From Pseudomonas sp. FEN (GTDB lineage: Bacteria; Pseudomonadota; Gammaproteobacteria; Pseudomonadales; Pseudomonadaceae): DNA of 64,000 bases. The stretch spans positions 1,008,001-1,072,000 of the forward strand of contig NZ_CAJFDC010000036.1 in the NCBI RefSeq assembly GCF_904067045.1. The letters run 5' to 3'. The notes under the pieces are model-generated. The model searched no databases. It was given only the letters and a program-made list of their open reading frames with translations, and had not been told where the DNA came from. The position numbers and the translations under genes were made by a program. Shown here one piece after another: positions 9,651-17,135 of this stretch (position 1 is the stretch's first letter; every line of letters begins with the position of its first letter).

Positions 9651-10457
9651 TCAAAGCGCATCGCCATAGCGCTGTTTGCGCCGGTAGAGTTTTTCCGCCT
9701 TGCGCTCCAACCAGGCCAACAGCCCTGCCTCATCACGCAGAATCTGGCGCAGCGGCCGCAGGAAGTACCCCCTCAGGAAGCGCAGTTTGTCGCGCCGGGT
9801 CAAACCGATATCCAGCGCCGAGAAATAGAGTCCCGCCAAATCCTTGTTGCGCCAGCGCAACGGGATGGCCGCACGGGTCTGGGCACGGTGCAGGTCGATG
9901 AGCGAAATCTTCAGGTCCTCGGCCGTTACCGGCTTGTCGGTATGCAGCAGGAAGTGGCAGATATAACAGTCACGATGATTGACCCCGGCGCGGTGCATCA
10001 TGCCGGTCATACGCGCCACCTCGGCAATCAGCGCACGCTTGAGCCGCGGCTCTGGTGGCTGCTTGACCCAATCCATGCAGAAGAATTCGAGGCTGATGGT
10101 CGGCGCCAACTCTTCAGTGATGATGAACGAATGCTGATCCGCCGGATTGTTGCCACGCTCGCCGTAGGCCACGGCGGTCATGGTGGGCACCCCGGCCTCT
10201 TGCAGGCGCTGGATCGCCTGCCACTCCTGCCCCGCGCCCAGGACCGGCAGCTTGGCGGTCAGCAGGTTCTTGAAGATCTCGCTCCAGCCGACGCCACGGT
10301 GGATTTTCACAAAATAACCACGGCCGGCAACCTCCGTGCGCAAGGTGCGTCGCACTGCCATTTCACGGTAGACCACGCCTTCCAAGCGTTCGACCTCTGC
10401 GAACGCATCGCGTCCGCCCCACAAGTGTTTGAACGGCTCAGCCAGGATCAGCTTCAT
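9651..10457 (-). CDS. waaP: WaaP, LPS core heptose I kinase
   Basis: Cytoplasmic kinase that phosphorylates heptose I of the inner core, essential in P. aeruginosa. At 268 residues it has the family length. It carries NHRDCYICHFLL with the catalytic-loop HRD, and the downstream metal-binding LIDLHRAQ. Five bases separate it from the waaG stop, which places it in the waaF-waaC-waaG-waaP operon. The ATG at 10457 follows a normal intergenic spacer. Confidence 0.93.
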   Translation of the reverse strand: MKLILAEPFKHLWGGRDAFAEVERLEGVVYREMAVRRTLRTEVAGRGYFVKIHRGVGWSEIFKNLLTAKLPVLGAGQEWQAIQRLQEAGVPTMTAVAYGERGNNPADQHSFIITEELAPTISLEFFCMDWVKQPPEPRLKRALIAEVARMTGMMHRAGVNHRDCYICHFLLHTDKPVTAEDLKISLIDLHRAQTRAAIPLRWRNKDLAGLYFSALDIGLTRRDKLRFLRGYFLRPLRQILRDEAGLLAWLERKAEKLYRRKQRYGDAL

Positions 10458-10462
10458 CGGTA

Positions 10463-11578
10463 TTACTCCGCCAGGATCTTATCCGCCGCACGCTGCGGCA
10501 GGCTGTAGAGGTCAGTCGTCTCGGCAAAGGCCAGGCCATGCCGGCTCCACGCCAGGCGTGCGGCCTGATCGGACAACATCCGTTCCAGATATTGATTGAG
10601 CTGGGCTTGTTCGAAAGGCTCATCCAGCACCAGGCCGCAGTCGGCTTCGGCGATGTAATGGGCATAACCGCAGACGGCGCTGACCAGCGCCGGCAATCCG
10701 GCCACCAAGGCTTCAACCAGAACCATACCGGCATTTTCGTCGTAGGCCGGGTGAATCAGCAGGTCGGCGCCTAGCAGGAAACGCGGGATATCGCTGCGCC
10801 CCTTGAGAAACTGCACGTGTTCGCCCAATCCCAGAGCAGCGCTCTGCGCCTGGAAAACCTTGGCGTTGTCCTGACCGATGACAAAGAACCGGGTGCGTTT
10901 TTTCAAGGCATCCGGCAACGCGGCCAGGGCCTTGAGGCTTCGATCGACGCCTTTTTTCTTGAACCCGGAACCGATCTGCACCACCAGCAGATCATCGTCC
11001 GCCAGCTTGAACTCACGGCGAAACTCGGCACGGATCTCGGCGGCGTTGGCCGGTGCCCGGCGATCCAGGGCAATTCCCGGCGGCAGCATGTGCAGGCGTT
11101 CCAGCGGTGTATCGTAATATTTGATGAACAGTCGCTGCTCGGCTTCGGAGATCATCAGGATTTCAGTCTTCGCCCCCCTGGCGAACACCGCCCGCTCATA
11201 CTCGGCGAAATGACGATAGCGAGCCCAGAGGCGATACAATGAACCGTGCAGATTCTGCGCCTTGTCTTCAAAGCAGCTGTCGGCGGCGTAATAGACATCC
11301 AGGTCGGGCATCTTGTTGAAACCGACCAGCCGGTCCACCGGATCCCTGGCCAGATCGGCTTTTACCCAAGCACTGAACTTTGCATAGCGCCGATGATTGA
11401 ACAACGCCTTGACCGGCACCACCCGCACGTCGAAGCCCGGCGGGATATCGCCGTCCCAGCGCAGGGTGTAGACACGAATCCGATGCCCGCGCCGCTGGCA
11501 CTCCAAGGCGATACGCATGAAGTCACGCTGCAAGCCGCCAAAGGAAAAGTATTTGTACAGAACTAAAGCCAGTTGCAT
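10463..11578 (-). CDS. waaG: WaaG, LPS core alpha-glycosyltransferase (GT4)
   Basis: 371-residue GT-B glycosyltransferase that adds the first outer-core hexose to the heptose region at the cytoplasmic face of the inner membrane. The N-terminus FSFGGLQRDFMRIA and the C-terminal EX7E-type segment DENAGMVLVEALVAG are diagnostic of the family. Its ATG overlaps the waaC stop by one base (TGATG), implying coupled translation. In P. aeruginosa the transferred sugar is GalNAc; that assignment here is by analogy. Confidence 0.92.
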   Translation of the reverse strand: MQLALVLYKYFSFGGLQRDFMRIALECQRRGHRIRVYTLRWDGDIPPGFDVRVVPVKALFNHRRYAKFSAWVKADLARDPVDRLVGFNKMPDLDVYYAADSCFEDKAQNLHGSLYRLWARYRHFAEYERAVFARGAKTEILMISEAEQRLFIKYYDTPLERLHMLPPGIALDRRAPANAAEIRAEFRREFKLADDDLLVVQIGSGFKKKGVDRSLKALAALPDALKKRTRFFVIGQDNAKVFQAQSAALGLGEHVQFLKGRSDIPRFLLGADLLIHPAYDENAGMVLVEALVAGLPALVSAVCGYAHYIAEADCGLVLDEPFEQAQLNQYLERMLSDQAARLAWSRHGLAFAETTDLYSLPQRAADKILAE

Positions 11579-12639
11579 CAGTGCGATTCCTCAGCCATTA
11601 ACAGTGCGCTCAGTCGGCTTGCCACACGCTCGGGATTCAGCCGTGTGAAGCACAGAGGCCACTCGCGGTTCAGATCGAAGCGCTGCTGGTCCTCCGCTGT
11701 CGGAACGTAGGTGCATTTCTTTTGAAGACAGGGTGCGCAGGGAAAGTTGCTCGCCAGATGGATCTGCGATCGACCGTAGGCACCGGTCAGGATCGGGTTG
11801 GTCGGACCAAACAGCGACAGGGTCGGCACATCCAGCGCGGCGGCCAAGTGACCGAGGCCGGTATCGACCGCCACGCAGGCGGTGGCGTTGACCAGCACCT
11901 TTGCGACGCCGGCCAGGTTCAGCTTGGGCAGGACCAATACATGTTTCAAATTACGCGCGATACGCTCGGAGCGGGCCTTTTCCTCGGCATTGCCCCACGG
12001 CAGCTTCACCTGCACGCCCAAGGGACCCAGGCGCACGGCCAGTTCGCGCCAGTAGGCTTCCGGCCAGTGTTTGGTGTCCCAGGTGGTGCCGTGCAAAAAC
12101 AGCACGACGGGCGCCTTGCGTGGCAATTCGAGCAGTTTGTCGACATCCAGGCCGTAGTCGCCCAAACCCTTGGGCAAGTCATAACCCAGCGCCAGAGCAA
12201 ACAATTGACGCGTGCGCTCGACCGCGTGCTGCCCCCGCGCCACCGCCAGGCGCCGCGAATAAAACCGGCTGGCCAGGGGTTCGCGAGCCGACTGTTTGTC
12301 CAGCCCGGCCACCGGTGCCTTGACATAACGGGTCAGCAAGGCGCTTTTCACCAGGCCCTGGGCATCAATCACCAGATCGTACCGGTTGGCGCGCAGGCTC
12401 TGCTTGAAGCGCTGCCATTCGCCACTCTTGATCGTCTGCCAGAGATTATTGCGCCAACGCCGGATCGCCATCGGAATCACCTTGTCGACCGCCGGGTGCC
12501 AGCCCGGAATCTCGGCGAACCCCTCCTCGACCACCCAGTCGAAACGGATGCCGGGAATCGCCCGCGCGGCATCGGTGAGCGCCGGCAAGGCATGGATCAC
12601 ATCACCCAGGGAAGAGGTCTTGACCAGCAATACGCGCAA
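11578..12639 (-). CDS. waaC: WaaC, LPS heptosyltransferase I
   Basis: GT9 heptosyltransferase of 353 residues that adds the first L,D-heptose to Kdo2-lipid A. N-terminal MRVLLVKTSSLGDVIHALPAL and C-terminal CVAVDTGLGHLAAALDVPTLSLFGPT are typical. The start codon is TTG at 12639, immediately after the TAA of waaF with no spacer, and GAGG lies eight bases upstream inside waaF. This makes it dependent on waaF translation. The one-base overlap with waaG continues the operon. Confidence 0.93.
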   Translation of the reverse strand: MRVLLVKTSSLGDVIHALPALTDAARAIPGIRFDWVVEEGFAEIPGWHPAVDKVIPMAIRRWRNNLWQTIKSGEWQRFKQSLRANRYDLVIDAQGLVKSALLTRYVKAPVAGLDKQSAREPLASRFYSRRLAVARGQHAVERTRQLFALALGYDLPKGLGDYGLDVDKLLELPRKAPVVLFLHGTTWDTKHWPEAYWRELAVRLGPLGVQVKLPWGNAEEKARSERIARNLKHVLVLPKLNLAGVAKVLVNATACVAVDTGLGHLAAALDVPTLSLFGPTNPILTGAYGRSQIHLASNFPCAPCLQKKCTYVPTAEDQQRFDLNREWPLCFTRLNPERVASRLSALLMAEESH

Positions 12640-13674
12640 TTAATGAACCTCGACCGCGGTGCCGTGCAAACGCTGCAAGGCCTCGTTCACCGGGGTCGGC
12701 TCGAGCTGACGCAGGCAGTTGTAATGACCGAAGCGGCAGGTCCGATCGAAGCAGGGGCTGCACTCCAACCCCAGCCGGACGATTTCCACCTGGTCCGCCA
12801 ACGGCGGGGTGAAACCCGGTGAAGTCGAGCCATAGACCGCCACCAGCGGACGGTTCAACGCAGCGGCGACATGCATCAGCCCCGAGTCGTTGGACACCAC
12901 CGCATCGGCGCAGGACAGCAGATCGATGGCCTCGGCCAGGGACGTGGCACCACTGAGGTTCACCGCCTCTTCCCGCAGTCCCGGGATCAGGCGCTGACGA
13001 ATATCTTCGCCAACCGCATGATCGTTCTTCGAGCCGAACAGCCAGACCTGCCAGCCTTCACGAATCCGCGCCTCGGCGACTTTCGCGTAATGCTCCGACG
13101 GCCAGCGCTTGGACTCGCCGAACTCAGCTCCCGGGCACAACGCCAGCAACGGGCGATCCAGGCTCAGCTCAAACTTGGCCAGCGCGGCAGCGCGGCTGGC
13201 GGGGTCGATCCGTAGACTCGGACGCGGATAGGGTGTCGGCAGGCTTGCCCCCGGCTCGTAGGCCAGGGCCATGAAACGCTCGATCATCAGCGGATAACGT
13301 TCTTTATCCAGCTTGCGCACATCATTGAGCAAGCCATAGCGAAACTCGCCACGCCAGCCGGTGCGCTGCCGCACACCGGCGAAAAACGGCACCAGCGCCG
13401 ACTTCAGCGAGTTGGGCAGCAGAATCGCCTGGTCATATTGACCGACCAGGGACTTGCCGATACGCCGCCGCGTGGCCAGCTCCAGGGCACCATGGCCGAG
13501 CGGAAAACTCAAGGCGGCCCTGACCTCGGGCATGCGCTCGAGGATCGGGCGGCTCCACTCCGGGGCCAGCACGTCGATCTCGCACTGCGGATGACGCTGC
13601 TTCAGACACTGGAACAGTGTCTGAGCCATCACCATGTCACCGACCCAACTGGGCCCAACGATCAGAATATTCAT
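12640..13674 (-). CDS. waaF: WaaF, LPS heptosyltransferase II
   Basis: GT9 heptosyltransferase of 344 residues that adds the second inner-core heptose. It starts MNILIVGPSWVGDMVMAQ and has CPGAEFGESKRWP and VVSNDSGLMHVAAALNRPLVAVYG. The ATG at 13674 fits the conserved N-terminus; an in-frame TTG four codons upstream (13686) is an alternative. It is the first gene of the LPS operon on this strand, preceded by a strong hairpin and an 84-bp REPIN that separate it from glnE. In P. aeruginosa ilvE lies between these two genes; it is absent here. Confidence 0.93.
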   Translation of the reverse strand: MNILIVGPSWVGDMVMAQTLFQCLKQRHPQCEIDVLAPEWSRPILERMPEVRAALSFPLGHGALELATRRRIGKSLVGQYDQAILLPNSLKSALVPFFAGVRQRTGWRGEFRYGLLNDVRKLDKERYPLMIERFMALAYEPGASLPTPYPRPSLRIDPASRAAALAKFELSLDRPLLALCPGAEFGESKRWPSEHYAKVAEARIREGWQVWLFGSKNDHAVGEDIRQRLIPGLREEAVNLSGATSLAEAIDLLSCADAVVSNDSGLMHVAAALNRPLVAVYGSTSPGFTPPLADQVEIVRLGLECSPCFDRTCRFGHYNCLRQLEPTPVNEALQRLHGTAVEVH

Positions 13675-13692
13675 AGGCTTCCACAAACGATG

Positions 13693-13714
13693 CGGGGAGG
13701 CATTAGCCTCCCCG
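13693..13714. terminator. GC-rich hairpin between glnE and waaF
   Basis: Perfect nine-base stem CGGGGAGGC / GCCTCCCCG with an ATTA loop. It lies between the glnE stop and the waaF start, both on the minus strand. On that strand it is followed by GCATCGTTTGTGG, only weakly T-rich, so it is a probable but not textbook terminator of glnE transcription. Confidence 0.5.
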
Positions 13715-13737
13715 CCTCCAAAGTATCACGCTGTGCT

Positions 13738-13821
13738 TGTAGGAGTGAGCTTGCTCGCGATAGCGCCCGGGAGGTCGACGCAAGGCTCAACGGCCTCATC
13801 GCGAGCAAGCCCGCTCCTACA
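13738..13821. repeat. 84-bp REPIN (inverted pair of REP sequences)
   Basis: Outer ends TGTAGGAG and CTCCTACA flank two inverted REP arms, AGCTTGCTCGCGATAGC on the left and ATCGCGAGCAAGC on the right. It has the same length as, and aligns without gaps to, the REPIN at 53975-54058. Its right end reaches into glnE and supplies that gene's TAG stop codon (complement of 13817-13819). Confidence 0.85.
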
Positions 13822-16753
13822 GCCCCAGCTCGGTCCATATCCGCATGACAGCCCGGCGTTCGACCACGAACTGATCACCAGCGATCACCCCCGCTTCTTT
13901 CTGCAACGCCTGGCGGTGGGCGGCGGAGCGATAGGCCTTGTAGGCCTCGCGCAGCAGGTTGGCATCCGCGGCGGGAATCAGGCCGACCTGCTCCAGCCCT
14001 TCGAGAATGCGGATATTATCGGTATAACGGAGTAACGCCGGGTGCGCTTTCGACCAGGCCAATGTCGCGTATTGCACCATAAATTCAATATCGACGATAC
14101 CACCGGCGTCCTGCTTGATATCGAACGGTGCCGTGGCCTCGAAGGCATTGGCCGCCGTGCCCGCCGCGGTGGCCTTGCTCCCCAGGTTGTCGCGCATCTT
14201 GGCGCGCATCTCGCTGACTTCCTGGCGCAAGGTCGGCAAATCCCGTTCACGCCCCAGCACCGCCGCCCGCACCTTCTCGAACTCCGCGCCCAGCGCCTGG
14301 CAGCCCACCAGCACCCGCGCGCGGATCAGCGCCTGATGCTCCCAGGTCCAGGCTTCGTTCTGCTGGTAGCGTTCGAAAGCGCCCAGGGAACTGACCAGCA
14401 GGCCCGAAGCACCGGACGGCCGCAGGCGCATATCCACCTCATAGAGCTGGCCAGAGTTGGTCTGGGTGGTCAACAGATGAATGATCCGTTGCCCCAAACG
14501 GGTGAAGAACTGCGCGGTATCGATAGGTTTGGCGCCGTCGGTCTCGGCATTCGGGTCGCCATCATGGATGAATACCAGGTCCAGGTCCGAACCGTGGCCC
14601 AGCTCGATCCCGCCGACCTTGCCGTAACCGACAATAATAAAGCCGGGATCGCACAAGCTGCCGTCGACACGTCGCGGCGAACCATGCCGGGCCACGGTCT
14701 GGCGCCAAGCCAGGGCCAGTACCTGCTCGAGGATTGCTTCGGCGAGCCAGGTGAGGTAGTCGCTGACCTTCATCAGCGGCAGGCTGCCGGAGATTTCCGA
14801 GGCGGCGACCCGCAGGCGATGGGCCAACTTGAAGTGACGCAAGGCTTCCATCTGCTGTTCGAGGTCATCTTCCGGGATTCGCGTCAGACGCTCACGCAGC
14901 TCCGCGGCCAATTCCGGCGCCAGCGGCGGCTTGAACAGCCGACCTTCGTTGAGCAGTTCGTCGAGCAGCATCGGGAACCGGGTGATCTGTTCGGCAATCC
15001 ACGGGCTGGCGGCACACAAGGTCAGCAAGCGGCGCAACGCACCGGGATTTTCCGTGAGCAGCACCAGGTACGCCGAACGCCGGGCCACGGCTTCCACCAG
15101 GGGCAACACGCGCTCCAGCACCAAATCCGGATCGGCATGCTCCACCGCCTGGGCCAGCAGGCGCGGAATAAAGGCATCGAGCCGCTCCCGGCTGAGACGC
15201 TGCATGGCCCGCAGCTGCGCACTGGAACGCAGCGCCGCGAGTTGTTTCAACGCGCTGGCGGCATCCTTGAACCCGCCCTCCTGCAACTGTCGGCAGGCGG
15301 CGTCCTCATCCTGGGACGCCTCCCACAGCGGCAACCATTCGCCGCCCACCATCACTTCGCTCTCGGCGCCGTCCTCTTCGTCCGGGTCGGCAATCACCTG
15401 GCGGAAATGCCAGTCGACCCGCCCACGCCAGTGCATCAATTGCTCATGAAACGCCGGCCAACTGTCGAAGCCCATCATGAAGGCAATGCGCGCCCGGTCC
15501 TTTTCGTCATCAGGCAGCATCTGGGTCTGGCGGTCGGCAATCGCCTGGATCGCATGCTCGGTGTAACGCAGGAACTCGTAACCGCTACGCAGCTCGCCGA
15601 TCACCGCCGCGGGCAGGTAACCCTGGCCTTCCAGGGTTCTCAGCACCTTCAACAACGAGCGTTGCTGCAGGCTCAGGTCACGCCCGCCGTGAATCAACTG
15701 GAAGGCCTGGGCAATGAACTCGACCTCGCGAATGCCGCCGGAGCCCAGCTTGATATTCTCGGCCATGCCCTTGCGCCGGACTTCCTGCTGGATCAGTTGC
15801 TTCATGGTGCGCAGCGCTTCGATGGCCGAAAAGTCCAGGTAACGCCGATAGACGAAGGGCCGCAGCATCTCCAGCAACTGCGCGCCGGCCACCTGGTCGC
15901 CAGCCACCACCCGCGCCTTGATCATGGCGTAGCGTTCCCAGTCGCGCCCCTGGTCCTGGTAATACTGCTCCAACGCGTTGAAGCTCAGTACCAGCGCACC
16001 GGCCGAACCATAGGGCCGCAAGCGCATGTCGACGCGGAACACGAAACCGTCAACGGTGATCGGGTCCAGGGCCTTGATCAGCCGCTGCCCCAGGCGGATG
16101 AAAAACTCCTGGTTATCCAGCGCACGCTTGACCCCGACCGTCTCGCCACCTTCCGGGTAGGCAAAGATCAAGTCGATGTCGGAGGACAGGTTCAACTCCA
16201 TGGCACCGAGCTTCCCCATGCCGAGGACCACCATCTGTTGTGGCTCGCCGCTGCGCCGTCCGGTGGGCGTGCCGAACTGCTGGCAGTGACGCAGGTACAA
16301 CCATTGACAGGCTTGGTCGATGCAGGCATCGGCCAGGTCCGAAAGATCGCGACAGGTCTGCACCAGGTCCGCCTGGCGGGTCAGGTCGCGCCAGATGATC
16401 CGCACCTGCTGGCGCGTGCGCTGGCGCCGCAAAGCCCGGCCCAGCTCATCCTCGTTATCGACCTGTTGCAACGCCGCCGCGATCTGCCCGCCCATCTCCC
16501 CTGGCGCAAAGCCGCGATCCAGCTCGCCACACCGCGCCAGCTCCAGCAACATCAAAGGGTCACGAACCGATTGTTCAATAAAGAAGTCACTGGCCGCGCT
16601 GACCCGGGCGAACTGCGCCCAGCGTTGCGCGGTCCATTGGGCCAGCCCGTGATCATCATCCAGGGCCGCGACGACACTACGAAACGACTGCTCGGCACGA
16701 CTGGCGGCAGGCAGGAGAATGGCCGGCAGATCGGCCAACGGTGGAAGGCTCAT
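13817..16753 (-). CDS. glnE: GlnE, glutamine synthetase adenylyltransferase/deadenylylase
   Basis: Bifunctional nitrogen-control enzyme that adenylylates and deadenylylates GlnA in response to PII and glutamine. The 978 residues contain two nucleotidyltransferase domains. The N-terminal deadenylylase has GMGKLGAMELNLSSDIDLIF, and the C-terminal adenylylase has GYGKVGGIELGHGSDLDLVF. Each is followed by the EVDMRLRP or RVDMRLRP element. The start ATG at 16753 has AAGGA six bases upstream. The last two bases of the final Leu codon and the TAG stop lie inside a REPIN, so the extreme C-terminus may differ from relatives. It diverges from aceE. Confidence 0.95.
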   Translation of the reverse strand: MSLPPLADLPAILLPAASRAEQSFRSVVAALDDDHGLAQWTAQRWAQFARVSAASDFFIEQSVRDPLMLLELARCGELDRGFAPGEMGGQIAAALQQVDNEDELGRALRRQRTRQQVRIIWRDLTRQADLVQTCRDLSDLADACIDQACQWLYLRHCQQFGTPTGRRSGEPQQMVVLGMGKLGAMELNLSSDIDLIFAYPEGGETVGVKRALDNQEFFIRLGQRLIKALDPITVDGFVFRVDMRLRPYGSAGALVLSFNALEQYYQDQGRDWERYAMIKARVVAGDQVAGAQLLEMLRPFVYRRYLDFSAIEALRTMKQLIQQEVRRKGMAENIKLGSGGIREVEFIAQAFQLIHGGRDLSLQQRSLLKVLRTLEGQGYLPAAVIGELRSGYEFLRYTEHAIQAIADRQTQMLPDDEKDRARIAFMMGFDSWPAFHEQLMHWRGRVDWHFRQVIADPDEEDGAESEVMVGGEWLPLWEASQDEDAACRQLQEGGFKDAASALKQLAALRSSAQLRAMQRLSRERLDAFIPRLLAQAVEHADPDLVLERVLPLVEAVARRSAYLVLLTENPGALRRLLTLCAASPWIAEQITRFPMLLDELLNEGRLFKPPLAPELAAELRERLTRIPEDDLEQQMEALRHFKLAHRLRVAASEISGSLPLMKVSDYLTWLAEAILEQVLALAWRQTVARHGSPRRVDGSLCDPGFIIVGYGKVGGIELGHGSDLDLVFIHDGDPNAETDGAKPIDTAQFFTRLGQRIIHLLTTQTNSGQLYEVDMRLRPSGASGLLVSSLGAFERYQQNEAWTWEHQALIRARVLVGCQALGAEFEKVRAAVLGRERDLPTLRQEVSEMRAKMRDNLGSKATAAGTAANAFEATAPFDIKQDAGGIVDIEFMVQYATLAWSKAHPALLRYTDNIRILEGLEQVGLIPAADANLLREAYKAYRSAAHRQALQKEAGVIAGDQFVVERRAVMRIWTELGL

Positions 16754-16958
16754 GGTCTATCCTTGGTGATCGAACAATCAGCCGCAGCCTGTGATAGCGA
16801 GAAACACGCCGCAAAAAGGACTGTCGAACAAAAGTTAGAAATAGCTGATAATGTTTATTTTTTGGCAGCCACCTTCAAAAAGGTGAACACTTTTATTAAT
16901 TTCCAACCAACAATATCGATTACGCTCACAACATGACAGGAAGATTTCGCTCATCGAT

Positions 16959-16973
16959 CTGTAGTTTTACTAC
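16959..16973 (+). promoter_or_regulatory. Operator-like palindrome 1 upstream of aceE
   Basis: CTGTAGTTTTACTAC contains GTAGT-TTT-ACTAC, a dyad with a three-base spacer. It fits the t.GTnnnAC.a pattern of GntR regulators of the FadR subfamily, the group that includes PdhR, LldR and GlcC. The reverse complement occurs exactly at 17013-17027. The regulator is unknown; a pyruvate-responsive PdhR-like protein is a guess from the downstream aceEF. Confidence 0.6.
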
Positions 16974-17012
16974 TCGTATATACATTCAAAAGGCTGAAAT
17001 GGCCGACGATTT

Positions 17013-17027
17013 GTAGTAAAACTACAG
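17013..17027 (-). promoter_or_regulatory. Operator-like palindrome 2 upstream of aceE
   Basis: GTAGTAAAACTACAG is the exact reverse complement of the element at 16959-16973. With its flanks it extends to TGTAGT-AAA-ACTACA, a perfect dyad. The two sites are 54 bases apart centre to centre, close to five helical turns, which would place two bound dimers on the same face of the DNA. The nearest gene start is aceE at 17136. Confidence 0.6.
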
Positions 17028-17135
17028 AACCCCGGAACAACCTCCGGACATCCAAGAATTTATGTCGTCTGCCCACAAGGCCAGTCGCAAACTCAGGCAA
17101 CCGATTCTGGAAGCCTTTCCGCCCTGGAGCAAGCC

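Larger units (their letters stand above)
16754..17135. promoter_or_regulatory. glnE-aceE divergent intergenic region
   Basis: 382 bases with no convincing gene. The stretch at about 16830-16920 is markedly AT-rich for this genome and probably holds promoters for one or both genes. A short hairpin CACCTT/AAGGTG is near 16870. Two identical inverted palindromes lie at 16959-16973 and 17013-17027 (listed separately). No further recognised element was seen. Confidence 0.6.

Noticed and set aside
12640..13860. Absence of ilvE between waaF and glnE as evidence of a deletion
   Set aside because: P. aeruginosa has ilvE here, but I recall P. putida also having glnE next to waaF, so this is probably the ordinary order outside P. 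aeruginosa.
14042..16936. Plus-strand open frame of 964 codons opposite glnE
   Set aside because: Gln/Arg-rich antisense sequence with no recognisable domains; GlnE motifs on the other strand explain the region.
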